Below are positions 1-7,875 of a stretch of 50,204 bases of DNA, one piece after another. The translations under genes were made by a program, and so were the position numbers. The DNA lies in NCBI GenBank assembly GCA_022649055.1, contig JALCNL010000006.1, positions 1 through 50,204 on the forward strand, read 5' to 3'. This stretch comes from Megasphaera sp. (GTDB lineage: Bacteria; Bacillota; Negativicutes; Veillonellales; Megasphaeraceae). The notes under the pieces were generated by a model. The model was not told where the DNA came from and made no database searches. It was given only the letters and a program-made list of their open reading frames with translations. The stretch's first letter is position 1, and the number at the start of each line of letters is the position of its first letter.

Positions 1-1
1 A

Positions 2-106
2 AAACAGTTAGCAGTACGTAGTAGAGAATACAATAATTTTCCTATGCGTCCTCTGGCTTGGAAATCTCCTAACGAAGTCCTTCGTTCTTTTCTTGCTACT
101 GTGTAA
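2..106 (+). pseudogene. C-terminal end of a DDE/integrase-core transposase (cut by window edge)
   Basis: An open frame enters from the left edge and stops at a TAA at 104-106. Its last 34 residues include YNNFPMRPLAWKSPNEVL, which resembles the end of integrase-core transposases (IS3, IS30, IS481 and relatives), where a YN..RP.. segment is followed by a (K/L)(S/T)P.E motif. Only the tail is visible, so the family, completeness and activity cannot be judged; the gene may be intact outside the window. I use the pseudogene label only because the feature is partial here. The next gene, pyrF, has its own promoter about 50 bases further on. Confidence 0.55.
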
Positions 107-156
107 CATATGTTTGACAAACCTACAGAGGAAAAGTTTAAAATAGGGAACCTTCA

Positions 157-185
157 TTGACAGTGTATGAAAAACATGACATAAT
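157..185 (+). promoter_or_regulatory. Promoter of pyrFE
   Basis: TTGACA at 157-162 and CATAAT at 180-185 are separated by exactly 17 bases. Transcription would start near 192, giving a leader of about 67 nt before the pyrF start codon. Confidence 0.7.
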
Positions 186-196
186 TAATTAGATAT

Positions 197-241
197 GCCT
201 TAACACAAAGGCTTTCCGTATATGGCACGGGGAGCTTTTTT
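197..241 (+). terminator. Leader terminator with competing hairpin before pyrF
   Basis: A 9-bp stem (211-219 with 227-235, two G-U pairs, 7-nt loop) is followed by six T residues at 236-241, the form of an intrinsic terminator. It lies between the promoter and pyrF. A smaller stem, GCCTT 197-201 with AAGGC 208-212, shares bases 211-212 with the terminator, so the two cannot both form fully. This suggests attenuation of pyrFE. No PyrR binding loop like the one before pyrB is seen here. Confidence 0.55.
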
Positions 242-258
242 GATATGGGAGGAATAAT

Positions 259-972
259 ATGGCAGATAATAGAATTATTGCAGCATTGGATGTTCACTCA
301 TTGGATGATATGCAAAGCATTGTGAAAAGGTTGGGAGAGAACATTTCTTTTTATAAGGTTGGCATGGAATTATTTTATAGTGCCGGGCCAGATTCTGTTC
401 GATATTTGAAAGATCAGGGGAAAAAAGTTTTTCTTGATTTAAAAGTTCATGATATTCCTAATACGGTAGGTCAGAGTTTAAGGGCTCTCGTAAGATTGGG
501 AGCTGATTTTATGACATTGCACGGAACTGGCGGCGAAGCCATGATGATGGCTGCTGTAGAAGCTGTAAAAAATGAAGCAGAAAAACTGCAGATATCTTCA
601 CCGCAATTATTGGCAGTTACCGTATTGACTAGTTTTGATGAAAGAAGCTGGCAACAGGTTGGCGGTGCAGTGCCGCTTAAAGATACAGTGAAACGATTGG
701 CTCTCTTAGCCAAGAAATCTGGTATTGATGGGGTTGTGGCATCACCGCATGAAGCTATGGATATTCGTAAATGTTGTGGGGATGATTTCCTTATTGTTAC
801 ACCTGGCATTCGGCCAGCTTTTGCGCAAATAAATGATCAAAAACGTATAGCGACTCCTGTTCAGGCGTTACTTTGCGGAGCTTCTCATCTTGTCATTGGG
901 AGGCCTATTATGAAAGCAGACGATCCAGTGTTGGCTGTTGAAAAAATCATAGAAGAAATTCAGGGGGTATGA
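259..972 (+). CDS. pyrF: Orotidine-5'-phosphate decarboxylase
   Basis: PyrF removes CO2 from OMP to give UMP, the last step of de novo pyrimidine synthesis, in the cytoplasm. The 237-residue protein has the usual length. Near the N-terminus it shows the AALDV substrate strand. The catalytic Lys-Asp network is in DLKVHDIPNT, and a TPGIRP phosphate-binding segment and GRPI appear near the C-terminus. ATG 259 follows a GGAGG ribosome site. pyrE begins only four bases after the stop, so the two are co-transcribed from the promoter at 157-185, separately from the main pyr operon that starts at 4602. Confidence 0.97.
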   Translation: MADNRIIAALDVHSLDDMQSIVKRLGENISFYKVGMELFYSAGPDSVRYLKDQGKKVFLDLKVHDIPNTVGQSLRALVRLGADFMTLHGTGGEAMMMAAVEAVKNEAEKLQISSPQLLAVTVLTSFDERSWQQVGGAVPLKDTVKRLALLAKKSGIDGVVASPHEAMDIRKCCGDDFLIVTPGIRPAFAQINDQKRIATPVQALLCGASHLVIGRPIMKADDPVLAVEKIIEEIQGV

Positions 973-976
973 TTGT

Positions 977-1564
977 ATGATGACAGAAGCAGAAGTTAAA
1001 CAATTATTAGTAGATACAGAAGCCGTATTGGAAGGGCATTTCTTATTAACATCTGGATTGCACAGCCCATTATATGTAGAAAAATTCAATGTATTGCAGC
1101 ATCCGGAGTATACCGAAAAGCTTTGTAAAGAATTGGCAGCACGGTTTCAGGATAAACAAGTTGAACTTGTTATTGGTCCCATGACAGGTGGTATTCTACT
1201 TGCGCATGAATGTGGCAAGGCTTTGGGAACACGCGCTATTTTTACAGAAAGAGAAAAAGGTGTAATGACCTTACGGCGAGGATTCCGTATTGAACCAGGG
1301 ACACGCGTACTCGTTGTTGAAGATATTGTTACTACTGGAGGATCAGTGCAAGAGGTTGTTAATGTTGTGAAAAATAGTGGGGGTGTCATTGTGGGAGTGG
1401 GACTTTTGGTTGATCGCAGCGGAGGCAAAGCTGAGTTTGGAGTACCAAAAGAAGATGTCCAGGCATTGCTTCACTTGACAGTGCCTACATATAAACCGGA
1501 AGAATGTCCTATGTGCAAGCAGGAAATTCCGATGACAGAACGTGGCAGTCACCATATAAAATAA
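977..1564 (+). CDS. pyrE: Orotate phosphoribosyltransferase
   Basis: PyrE joins orotate to PRPP to form OMP, the substrate of the preceding gene product. The 195-residue protein carries the PRPP-binding signature VLVVEDIVTTGGS in the middle and the catalytic-loop segment FTEREKG before it, and matches the longer Firmicute-type OPRT. The C-terminal tail has a CPMC pair (two cysteines three residues apart), possibly a metal site but of unknown role. Two ATG codons at 977 and 980 are equally possible starts; spacing from the GGGGG site at about 962 favours 977. The membrane protein gene at 1584 follows after 19 bases. Confidence 0.96.
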   Translation: MMTEAEVKQLLVDTEAVLEGHFLLTSGLHSPLYVEKFNVLQHPEYTEKLCKELAARFQDKQVELVIGPMTGGILLAHECGKALGTRAIFTEREKGVMTLRRGFRIEPGTRVLVVEDIVTTGGSVQEVVNVVKNSGGVIVGVGLLVDRSGGKAEFGVPKEDVQALLHLTVPTYKPEECPMCKQEIPMTERGSHHIK

Positions 1565-1583
1565 TATATTAGGAGATGTATGT

Positions 1584-2498
1584 ATGGACTTATTATTTGC
1601 GATTCTTCCATTTTTTAATGCCGGGCTTGTCGGTTCTATAGCAGCCCGTATTACCGGAATCAACATGAGCATGTGTGTGTTGATGGGTATACTTTACATG
1701 GGTGCTACTCCGGTGGAAGCAGTAGTTGTTATGTTGACTTTTAACACATATACATATTTTACGATTTACTCTCAAGAACATCGTATTAGTTTTAAAAATT
1801 TTACTTTTTTTCCAGGAATACGTATTGTTATTCCTATTCTTCTTACGATAGCAGGTATTGCAATACAGCCTTTTATGGGAATTACATTCTTTGTAGCTAT
1901 ATTTTTATTAGAAATTTTTGCTATGATATATAAGCAAATGGAACCTAAAATACGTCCATCAATCAGAGAATTGCTGATTATGTGCGGCATTGCCTCTATA
2001 CTTGTCGTAATTGGTTTGATTCTGGTGCAGTTTATACCTAAAGAATGGTATTTTGCTTTCGATGGTATTGTTATTATTGGGTTTGCTTATTTTATGTGGG
2101 CTGCTGGAAACCGCAATGCCATGCAGTCTATTTGGGATAAGATTTTGTATGGTGCTGCATTTATAACTGGAATTACGGGGATAGATGCTTCTGACTGGTT
2201 AGGGGCTATGCACCGCAATAATCGTTCTGTACTATGCCGTTGTTATCCGATTGTTATCAATACTGCACAAGTAGTAGCGTTGCTGATATCTTTTGTTTTG
2301 TACCGTTATTTTTCTCTGGGATCCTTATTTACAACGATTGGAGCCGCTATTGGTGTTCGGCTGTTCGGCGTTTATGTTCCATCGGATAAAGGGAAATTTT
2401 CTTATTTGGCGTTGGGATTAACTGTTTTAGCTGTTCTTATATTTATGTTAACACAGCCAGTTCCTTCGGGATTTCCGGAATTACCGCTTTTTTCGTAG
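1584..2498 (+). CDS. Polytopic membrane protein, possibly TSUP (TauE/SafE)-like
   Basis: I do not firmly recognise this 304-residue protein. It is almost entirely hydrophobic with about eight to nine predicted membrane segments. Two related halves seem present, each opening with a G..TGI segment (residues about 14-28 and 192-203) and ending in a long hydrophobic stretch. That two-repeat layout recalls the TSUP family of small-anion exporters, but the family's glycine-rich G.GGG repeat motif is missing. ATG 1584 has a clear AGGAG site. Position 19 bases after pyrE suggests it is co-transcribed with pyrFE; whether it moves a pyrimidine-related solute is speculation. A terminator follows at 2557. 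Confidence 0.5.
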   Translation: MDLLFAILPFFNAGLVGSIAARITGINMSMCVLMGILYMGATPVEAVVVMLTFNTYTYFTIYSQEHRISFKNFTFFPGIRIVIPILLTIAGIAIQPFMGITFFVAIFLLEIFAMIYKQMEPKIRPSIRELLIMCGIASILVVIGLILVQFIPKEWYFAFDGIVIIGFAYFMWAAGNRNAMQSIWDKILYGAAFITGITGIDASDWLGAMHRNNRSVLCRCYPIVINTAQVVALLISFVLYRYFSLGSLFTTIGAAIGVRLFGVYVPSDKGKFSYLALGLTVLAVLIFMLTQPVPSGFPELPLFS

Positions 2499-2556
2499 GA
2501 TACGTTCTGAAAAATTGCATGCATGCTGCTGATAAATCGTATATTTTTCTATAGAC

Positions 2557-2658
2557 AAAAAACACAGATATTCATCTTTGTACTGACACCCATAAGTTAG
2601 ACCTAGAAATCTAGCTTATGGGGTCACTACACTTTTTGGATGAATATCTGTGTTTTTT
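2557..2658. terminator. Bidirectional terminator interrupted by a 53-bp insert
   Basis: Two perfectly complementary 20-base arms, 2557-2576 and 2639-2658, begin with A6 and end with T6, the form of a two-way intrinsic terminator between the converging genes at 1584 and 2676. The 62 bases between the arms hold a palindromic insert (2579-2631). Removing the insert and one CTT repeat leaves a normal six-base loop. Confidence 0.8.
2579..2631. mobile_element. 53-bp palindromic mini-element resembling fused IS ends
   Basis: The segment begins TGTACTGAC and ends GTCACTACA. Its left 23 bases and the reverse complement of its right end match closely (TGTACTGACACCCATAAG against TGTAGTGAC-CCCATAAG, then TTAGA/CTAGA), leaving about seven bases between them. 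It starts with TG, ends with CA and is flanked by CTT on both sides (2576-2578 and 2632-2634), as expected for a three-base target duplication of an IS3-like element. No coding capacity. It could be a MITE or an IS deletion remnant. Confidence 0.6.
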
Positions 2659-2675
2659 ATTTATATATGTGAATA

Positions 2676-3566
2676 TCAATGTCGGAGCGTAATAAGATAG
2701 ACCGTAGTCAGAATACAAATAAAACCAAAAAAATCAGCAAGACAGAAGGGAGTATTAAGCCAAAGAAAAGAAGAGAAAGCAGCGGATACGGGTTCTAATG
2801 TTCCTATAAAAGTGGCTTTTACGGGACCAATATCACCTACACCGCGCAGAAATAGTGTAAAGGAAGCAACCGTACCAATCAGTATAATAAAGATAATAGC
2901 TAGTATTCCGTATATATCTAAAGAAACTGAGGCAGTCCAAGGGTGAGAGACAGAAGATAATAAGATGCCGCCTATAAGCATAGCACAACCGTTAACGGGG
3001 ATAGTACCCCATTTTACAATCAGGCGGTTCGGAAGAATAGTATAAATTACGGAGCCTATAGCTGCACCAATGCCCCAAAACAATCCTTGTGGGGAGAGCA
3101 GCATATGAGAAGGTGTGCCTCCTGTTACCATAAGGAAGACCCCAACAAGTGCTAAAACAACGGAAATATTTTCTCGTAATGTCGGTAAGCGGCGAAAATG
3201 GAAACAAGATAAGAATGCCATCATAATCACATTTAGCGTTTGCAGTATAGTGGCTGTACCGGAATTAGAATATTGAATAGCAGATAAATACGTAATTTGA
3301 CATAATAACAGACCGCAAACTGCAAATAGAAAAAGACGAAACCAATTTTGGCGAGTTTGTAATAAGTCGAACAATTGTTTACGCTGATTTGAGAGTGCAA
3401 ATAATAAGAGGATAGTACCAGCCCCCAGAAGACGGCAATTTGTCAGAAAAATAGCATCAATATGATAATTAGAAAAAAGGTATTGTCCGCAAGTACCGGA
3501 TATCCCCCAGCTTAAGGAGCCAAGTACAGTGCAAAGCATCCCTCGTTTGAAGTTTTCTTCAACCAT
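2676..3566 (-). CDS. EamA/DMT-superfamily metabolite exporter
   Basis: The 296-residue protein has about ten hydrophobic helices arranged as two EamA repeats, typical of drug/metabolite transporters of the RhaT/RarD/YdcZ-like kind that export amino acids or other small metabolites. The first repeat begins GSLSWGISGTCGQYLF, the second around GLFWGIGAAIGSVIY, and a T..FLRGVGDIGPVKAT stretch lies in the eighth to ninth helix, close to the conserved EamA 'A..G..P' region. The start at 3566 (MVEENFK) is preferred over the ATG at 3584 because AAAGGA sits about nine bases before it. It diverges from the gene at 3680 and converges on the terminator at 2557-2658. Substrate unknown. Confidence 0.85.
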   Translation of the reverse strand: MVEENFKRGMLCTVLGSLSWGISGTCGQYLFSNYHIDAIFLTNCRLLGAGTILLLFALSNQRKQLFDLLQTRQNWFRLFLFAVCGLLLCQITYLSAIQYSNSGTATILQTLNVIMMAFLSCFHFRRLPTLRENISVVLALVGVFLMVTGGTPSHMLLSPQGLFWGIGAAIGSVIYTILPNRLIVKWGTIPVNGCAMLIGGILLSSVSHPWTASVSLDIYGILAIIFIILIGTVASFTLFLRGVGDIGPVKATFIGTLEPVSAAFSSFLWLNTPFCLADFFGFICILTTVYLITLRH

Positions 3567-3596
3567 AGAATACATTCCTTTCATAGCAATGTATTT

Positions 3597-3624
3597 ATTA
3601 TATCAAATGAGCTAATCTTGTAAA
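3597..3624 (-). promoter_or_regulatory. Promoter of the EamA gene
   Basis: On the minus strand TTTACA (3624-3619) and TATAAT (3602-3597) are 16 bases apart. It overlaps the -35 region of the promoter for the gene at 3680 on the other strand, so the two may exclude each other. Confidence 0.5.
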
Positions 3625-3646
3625 GTTATCGAGGGAAAGTTACAAT
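3618..3646 (+). promoter_or_regulatory. Promoter of the acetyltransferase gene
   Basis: TTGTAA at 3618-3623 and TACAAT at 3641-3646 are 17 bases apart, 34 bases before the ATG at 3680. Confidence 0.5.
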
Positions 3647-3679
3647 AGAATTAAATGAATAAGAGTAGGAGAAATTACA

Positions 3680-4297
3680 ATGACAGAAAAAGAACGCATG
3701 CTGTCAGGCCAATTATATAAACTTCCTGACAGTGAATTAAATGCTTTATTATTTCGCTCCAGAAAATTACGGCGACTCATTGCCGAATGTAAAGAGGGAG
3801 AAATAGATCGGAAAAATAGTTTATATAAACAATTATTAGGTTGTGTTGGAAAAAAATTTTGGATAGGTTCACCGTTTTATTGTGACTATGGAGGTAATAT
3901 TTATATTGGTGAAGATTTTGTCGCTAACTATGATTGTATTATGCTTGACGTTTGTCCCATTACGATAGGTGACAATGTCTTGTTGGGGCCGCGCGTATCT
4001 ATTTATACGGCAATGCATCCGCTGGATGCTGCTGTGCGTGATACTCGTGTCGAGTATGGAAAACCAGTAAAAATTGGCGACAGTGTTTGGATCGGAGGCA
4101 GTGTAGTTATTAATCCGGGTGTTACAATTGGAAATCGAGTTGTCATTGGATCAGGATCGGTGGTTACTAAAGATATTTCGGACAATGTTATTGCTGCGGG
4201 TAATCCTTGCCGTATATTGCGTTCCTTGACAGACGCAGATCGTCTTTATTGGGAGGGGCGGCTGAAAATATATGAAAGCAGTAAAAAAGATATATAG
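3680..4297 (+). CDS. maa: Maltose O-acetyltransferase-like hexapeptide transferase
   Basis: This 205-residue protein belongs to the left-handed beta-helix acetyltransferases that move acetyl from acetyl-CoA to a sugar hydroxyl. Residues 1-60 form the Mac domain (TEKERMLSGQLY start, then helical). Isoleucine-rich hexapeptide repeats follow, such as NIYIGEDF, ITIGDNV, VKIGDSVWIGG and VTIGNRVVIGSGS. The likely catalytic histidine is in YTAMHPLD. Length and layout match maltose/galactoside acetyltransferases closely. RBS AGGAG precedes ATG 3680. It has its own promoter and no obvious pathway partner. The true acceptor may be maltose, glucose or another sugar; the symbol reflects the family only. 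Confidence 0.85.
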   Translation: MTEKERMLSGQLYKLPDSELNALLFRSRKLRRLIAECKEGEIDRKNSLYKQLLGCVGKKFWIGSPFYCDYGGNIYIGEDFVANYDCIMLDVCPITIGDNVLLGPRVSIYTAMHPLDAAVRDTRVEYGKPVKIGDSVWIGGSVVINPGVTIGNRVVIGSGSVVTKDISDNVIAAGNPCRILRSLTDADRLYWEGRLKIYESSKKDI

Positions 4298-4379
4298 GGT
4301 GATAGCAATTCTTTGCTGGACGCAGACAGTGTGATTGACAGCCTTTGCATAAATTTATGATTCCACCTTAATATTTCCC

Positions 4380-4408
4380 TTGACTTTATGTCTGCATATG
4401 GATACAAT
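4380..4408 (+). promoter_or_regulatory. Promoter of the pyrB-pyrD operon
   Basis: TTGACT at 4380-4385 and TACAAT at 4403-4408 are 17 bases apart. A start near 4415 leaves a leader of about 185 nt that holds the PyrR loop and terminator. Confidence 0.75.
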
Positions 4409-4426
4409 AGATAAAGAAAATATGAA

Positions 4427-4454
4427 GACGGTTCAGTGAAACCGTTTTGTTTTT
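4427..4454 (+). promoter_or_regulatory. Early leader hairpin with U-rich tail in the pyr leader
   Basis: ACGGTT (4428-4433) pairs with AACCGT (4440-4445) around a six-base loop, followed by a TTTTGTTTTT tract. It could be an early weak terminator or half of an alternative structure of the PyrR leader. The stem is short, so this is tentative. Confidence 0.35.
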
Positions 4455-4475
4455 GGATAGAAGATGGTACCTTTA

Positions 4476-4557
4476 ATATAGTCCAGAGAGGCTAAGAAGG
4501 GACATGTTTTTTTTGTATGTTCTTTATGACCTTTGCCTTTCGGCAGGGGTCTTTTTT
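4476..4557 (+). promoter_or_regulatory. PyrR binding loop and attenuator of the pyr operon
   Basis: The segment AGTCCAGAGAGGCTAAGAAG (about 4480-4499) matches the binding-loop consensus recognised by UMP-bound PyrR in Bacillus pyr leaders. Downstream, a 10-bp stem (4528-4537 with 4542-4551, TTTC loop) is followed by T6 at 4552-4557, an intrinsic terminator. Known mechanism: UMP-PyrR stabilises the binding loop, the terminator forms and transcription of the operon stops. pyrR itself is not in this window. Confidence 0.85.
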
Positions 4558-4601
4558 GTTGGTGCCAGTTCTGAGTTCAATTTTTTGAAGGAGGATAACG
4601 G

Positions 4602-5546
4602 ATGGTCAGTTTAAAAGGACAAAGCCTTTTGGGATTACAAGGAATGCCGAAAGAAAAAATTGATTTGATTTTGCGGGTAGCAAAAAAAATGAAAGAGGTT
4701 GTTAACCGAGATGACAAAAAACTTCCATTTCTTCATGGACGGTCTATTGTGAATCTGTTTTGGGAACCAAGCACAAGAACTCGCGGATCCTTTGAAATGG
4801 CTGCCAAATATTTAGGAGCAGATACTGTTATTTTTATTCCGAAAGGAAGTTCTATTGAAAAAGGTGAAAGTTTCCGTGATACGTTACTGACGATTGAAGC
4901 TATGGGTGTTGACGCTGTGGTTATGCGGCATAAACAAGAAGGATGCCATGCGTTTGCGTCACAATTTGTTACTCCTCCCATTATTAATGCCGGCGATGGA
5001 GCGCATGAACATCCAACGCAGGGATTGCTGGATTTATTTACTATACATGAAGCTAAAGGACACATTAATGGATTAAAGGTGGTTATTGTCGGCGATATTA
5101 ATCATAGCCGGGTAGCACGTTCTGATATATATGGCCTTAAAACTATGGGAGCAGATGTACATCTTGTCGGGCCGCGGACCCTCCTTTCCCCAGAATTAGC
5201 ACACATGGGAGTTACTGTTCATTATGACTTGGATGAAGCCTTAGAAGGGGCTGATGTAGTTAATGTACTGCGTATTCAGAGAGAACGCCAGGGAGTAGGA
5301 TTTTTTCCAAGTGCTGGAGAATATGCATCTTTTTATGGTATTAATCATAAACGGCTGCAGCAAGCTAAGAAAAATGTACTTATTATGCATCCTGGTCCGA
5401 TGAACCGCGGTCTGGAGATAGAACCGGATGTGTGCTATTGGAGTCAATCCGCTATACAAGAACAGGTTAAAAACGGAGTTTCTGTACGAATGGCAGTTCT
5501 TTACTTAACGATTATAGGAGGCGATGATGTTGACATTACTCATTAA
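4602..5546 (+). CDS. pyrB: Aspartate carbamoyltransferase catalytic chain
   Basis: PyrB condenses carbamoyl phosphate with aspartate, the first committed pyrimidine step. The 314-residue protein shows the carbamoyl-phosphate site STRTRGSFE around residue 57, HPTQGLLDL in the middle, the aspartate-loop region R..RQ near residue 227, and HPGPMNRG near residue 262. There is no PyrI regulatory gene next to it, so this is likely the unregulated trimeric form with control by the PyrR leader. GGAGG precedes ATG 4602. Its end overlaps the start of pyrC by about 20 bases, which implies translational coupling. Confidence 0.97.
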   Translation: MVSLKGQSLLGLQGMPKEKIDLILRVAKKMKEVVNRDDKKLPFLHGRSIVNLFWEPSTRTRGSFEMAAKYLGADTVIFIPKGSSIEKGESFRDTLLTIEAMGVDAVVMRHKQEGCHAFASQFVTPPIINAGDGAHEHPTQGLLDLFTIHEAKGHINGLKVVIVGDINHSRVARSDIYGLKTMGADVHLVGPRTLLSPELAHMGVTVHYDLDEALEGADVVNVLRIQRERQGVGFFPSAGEYASFYGINHKRLQQAKKNVLIMHPGPMNRGLEIEPDVCYWSQSAIQEQVKNGVSVRMAVLYLTIIGGDDVDITH

Positions 5547-6819
5547 GGGAGGCCGAGTAGTAAATCCGGCATTACAACAAGATGAAATTTGCGATATCCT
5601 GATTGAAAATGATAAAATAAAAGAAATTGGTAGAGATATTCAGGAACCGGAAGCACAAATATATGATGCGGAAGGATTGATTGTCGCACCGGGATTTATA
5701 GATATGCATGTCCATTTACGCCAGCCCGGACAATCAGACAAAGAAGATATGAAATCAGGAACAAGGGCGGCAGCAGCCGGCGGCATTACGTGTATTGCAA
5801 CAATGCCGAATACTTCTCCCGTTATTGATAAAGCGATTATTGTAGAGGGTGTGAAATATAAAGCAGAAAAAGAAGGGGTTATAAAAGTTGAAGTGATCGG
5901 ATCCATTTCCAAAGATTTAAATGGGAAGGAGCTATCCGGTATGGGAGGGATGGCAAAAGCCGGTGTCGTTGCTTTTTCTGATGATGGGCGATATGTTGAA
6001 AATTCAGATTTTATGCGGAAAGCGCTGGAATATGGCAATATGTTTGATAAGGTGTTAATTGATCATTGTGAAGAAGCAACCCTTGTCAAAGAAGGAAATA
6101 TGAATGAAGGCATCGTATCTAATGAGCTGGGAATAAAAGGACGTCCAGCTGTTGCGGAGGACATTGCTGTCGCACGGGATATTCTTTTGTCAGAAGCCAC
6201 AGGAGCGGCAGTACATATTGCTCATATTAGTACAAAAAAAGCAGTTGACATGGTGCGCAGGGCAAAAAACGCCGGAATTCGTGTTACGGCGGAAGCGACA
6301 CCACAGCATATGATATTGACAGACGAAGCTCTTAAGACATTTGATCCGCGTTTTAAAGTCAATCCGCCATTACGTTCGAATGATCACAGGAAAGCTGTTG
6401 TGGCCGGTCTTAAAGATGGTACTATTGATGTTATTGCAACGGACCATGCGCCCCATACATGGGAAGAGAAAGATCAGGAATTTAATTCGGCACCCAGTGG
6501 TTTTGTGGGATTAGAAACAAGTATAGGTGCAGTGTTAACTTTTTTATACCATCAAGAGAAAGTGGAATTGAAGACAATTATACGGGCTATGTCTACTGCA
6601 CCGGCGCATATTTTACATCTTGATGCCGGAGTCATTGCAACTGGTAAATCTGCAGATTTTACAATACTTGATTTAAATAAAGAATGGGCGGTGAATGCAG
6701 AGGAATTTTATTCAAAAAGCCATGCATCTCCGTTTGATGAAATGATATTTAAAGGAAAAGCTGTCGCAACTATTGTTAATGGGGAATTTGTTATGAAGGA
6801 TGGAGTGGTATTAAAATGA
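5524..6819 (+). CDS. pyrC: Dihydroorotase
   Basis: PyrC cyclises carbamoyl aspartate to dihydroorotate. The 431-residue protein is a class I bacterial dihydroorotase. The metal-binding HVHLRQPG sits near residue 62, the region around DHCEE near 180 and HIAHIST near 230 hold further metal histidines, and ATDHAPH near 305 has the catalytic aspartate. The lysine usually carbamylated in enterobacterial PyrC is not the one used in this subfamily, where an aspartate takes its place. Starts at 5524 and 5527 are both ATG; the GGAGG at about 5518 cannot decide. It overlaps pyrB, and carA overlaps its own stop by four bases. Confidence 0.97.
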   Translation: MMLTLLIKGGRVVNPALQQDEICDILIENDKIKEIGRDIQEPEAQIYDAEGLIVAPGFIDMHVHLRQPGQSDKEDMKSGTRAAAAGGITCIATMPNTSPVIDKAIIVEGVKYKAEKEGVIKVEVIGSISKDLNGKELSGMGGMAKAGVVAFSDDGRYVENSDFMRKALEYGNMFDKVLIDHCEEATLVKEGNMNEGIVSNELGIKGRPAVAEDIAVARDILLSEATGAAVHIAHISTKKAVDMVRRAKNAGIRVTAEATPQHMILTDEALKTFDPRFKVNPPLRSNDHRKAVVAGLKDGTIDVIATDHAPHTWEEKDQEFNSAPSGFVGLETSIGAVLTFLYHQEKVELKTIIRAMSTAPAHILHLDAGVIATGKSADFTILDLNKEWAVNAEEFYSKSHASPFDEMIFKGKAVATIVNGEFVMKDGVVLK

Positions 6820-7874
6820 AAGGTGTCCTAATATTGGAAAATGGCCGGAAATTTTATGGTCATATGCTGGCACATGAAGCTGCAGTAGGAGAAGTTGTAT
6901 TTAATACAGGCATGACAGGATATCAAGAAACCTTCACAGATCCTTCTTATGCTGGACAGATTATTACCATGACCTATCCGCTTATTGGTAATTATGGATT
7001 ATTTCATGAAATCGAACAGGCAAATAAACCATATGCTAATGGGTTTATCGTCAGCGAGCTTTGTGATATGCCGAGTAATTGGCAGAATGAGGGGACTCTT
7101 TCTACTTTTATTATGACGCATCACATTCCATGCTTATATGGGGTTGACACGCGGGCGATTACTCGTTCGATTCGCCAGCAAGGTGTCATGAAGGGTGTTA
7201 TTGTTCCGGCTGATATGGAAGAAAACGCTGTAAAAGAATTATTTGATACACCTTTGGAAACACAACTTGTTCAGCAAGTTACAACAAGAACTATCAGACA
7301 CCAAGGAAGCGGACGTTTCCATGTGGCCGTCATGGATTATGGAGCGAAAACTAATATTTTAAAAGACCTTGAAAAAAATGATTGCCGATTGACTGTTTTC
7401 CCTGCGGCAACTAAAGCCGAAGATGTGTTGGCAATTAATCCTGATGGCATTTTCTTATCTAATGGTCCGGGAGATCCTAAGGATGTTCCTCATATTGTAA
7501 ACGAAGTAAAGAAAATGATTGGGCAAAAACCTATCTTTGGTATTTGTCTGGGACTGCAAATGCTGGGATTGGCACTTGGAGGAACAAGCCGTAAGTTGAC
7601 ATTTGGACATCGCGGAGCAAACCATCCGGTAAAGGATGTTTGCACGGGCCGGGTATACATTACTTCGCAAAATCATGGATATGTCATTGATGAAGATTCA
7701 TTGCCAAACAATGTTGTTGTAACGCACCGCAATCTTCATGATAATACATTGGAAGGATTTACATGTCCGGAAATGAATATTATGTGTGTTCAGTATCATC
7801 CGGAAGCATCACCAGGACCTACTGATAATTTGTATCTGTTTGAACAATTTATCAAAATGATGGAGGGGAAATAA
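6816..7874 (+). CDS. carA: Carbamoyl-phosphate synthase small (glutaminase) subunit
   Basis: CarA releases ammonia from glutamine and passes it to CarB. The 352-residue protein has the N-terminal CPSase_sm domain ([14 protein letters not shown] near residue 30) and a C-terminal class I glutamine amidotransferase with catalytic Cys in GICLGLQ near residue 242 and the His-Glu pair in [10 protein letters not shown] near residue 328. ATG 6816 overlaps the pyrC stop (ATGA), and carB starts one base after its stop. This operon position makes it the pyrimidine-linked CPSase, likely shared with arginine synthesis unless another copy exists elsewhere. Confidence 0.97.
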   Translation: MKGVLILENGRKFYGHMLAHEAAVGEVVFNTGMTGYQETFTDPSYAGQIITMTYPLIGNYGLFHEIEQANKPYANGFIVSELCDMPSNWQNEGTLSTFIMTHHIPCLYGVDTRAITRSIRQQGVMKGVIVPADMEENAVKELFDTPLETQLVQQVTTRTIRHQGSGRFHVAVMDYGAKTNILKDLEKNDCRLTVFPAATKAEDVLAINPDGIFLSNGPGDPKDVPHIVNEVKKMIGQKPIFGICLGLQMLGLALGGTSRKLTFGHRGANHPVKDVCTGRVYITSQNHGYVIDEDSLPNNVVVTHRNLHDNTLEGFTCPEMNIMCVQYHPEASPGPTDNLYLFEQFIKMMEGK

Positions 7875-7875
7875 T

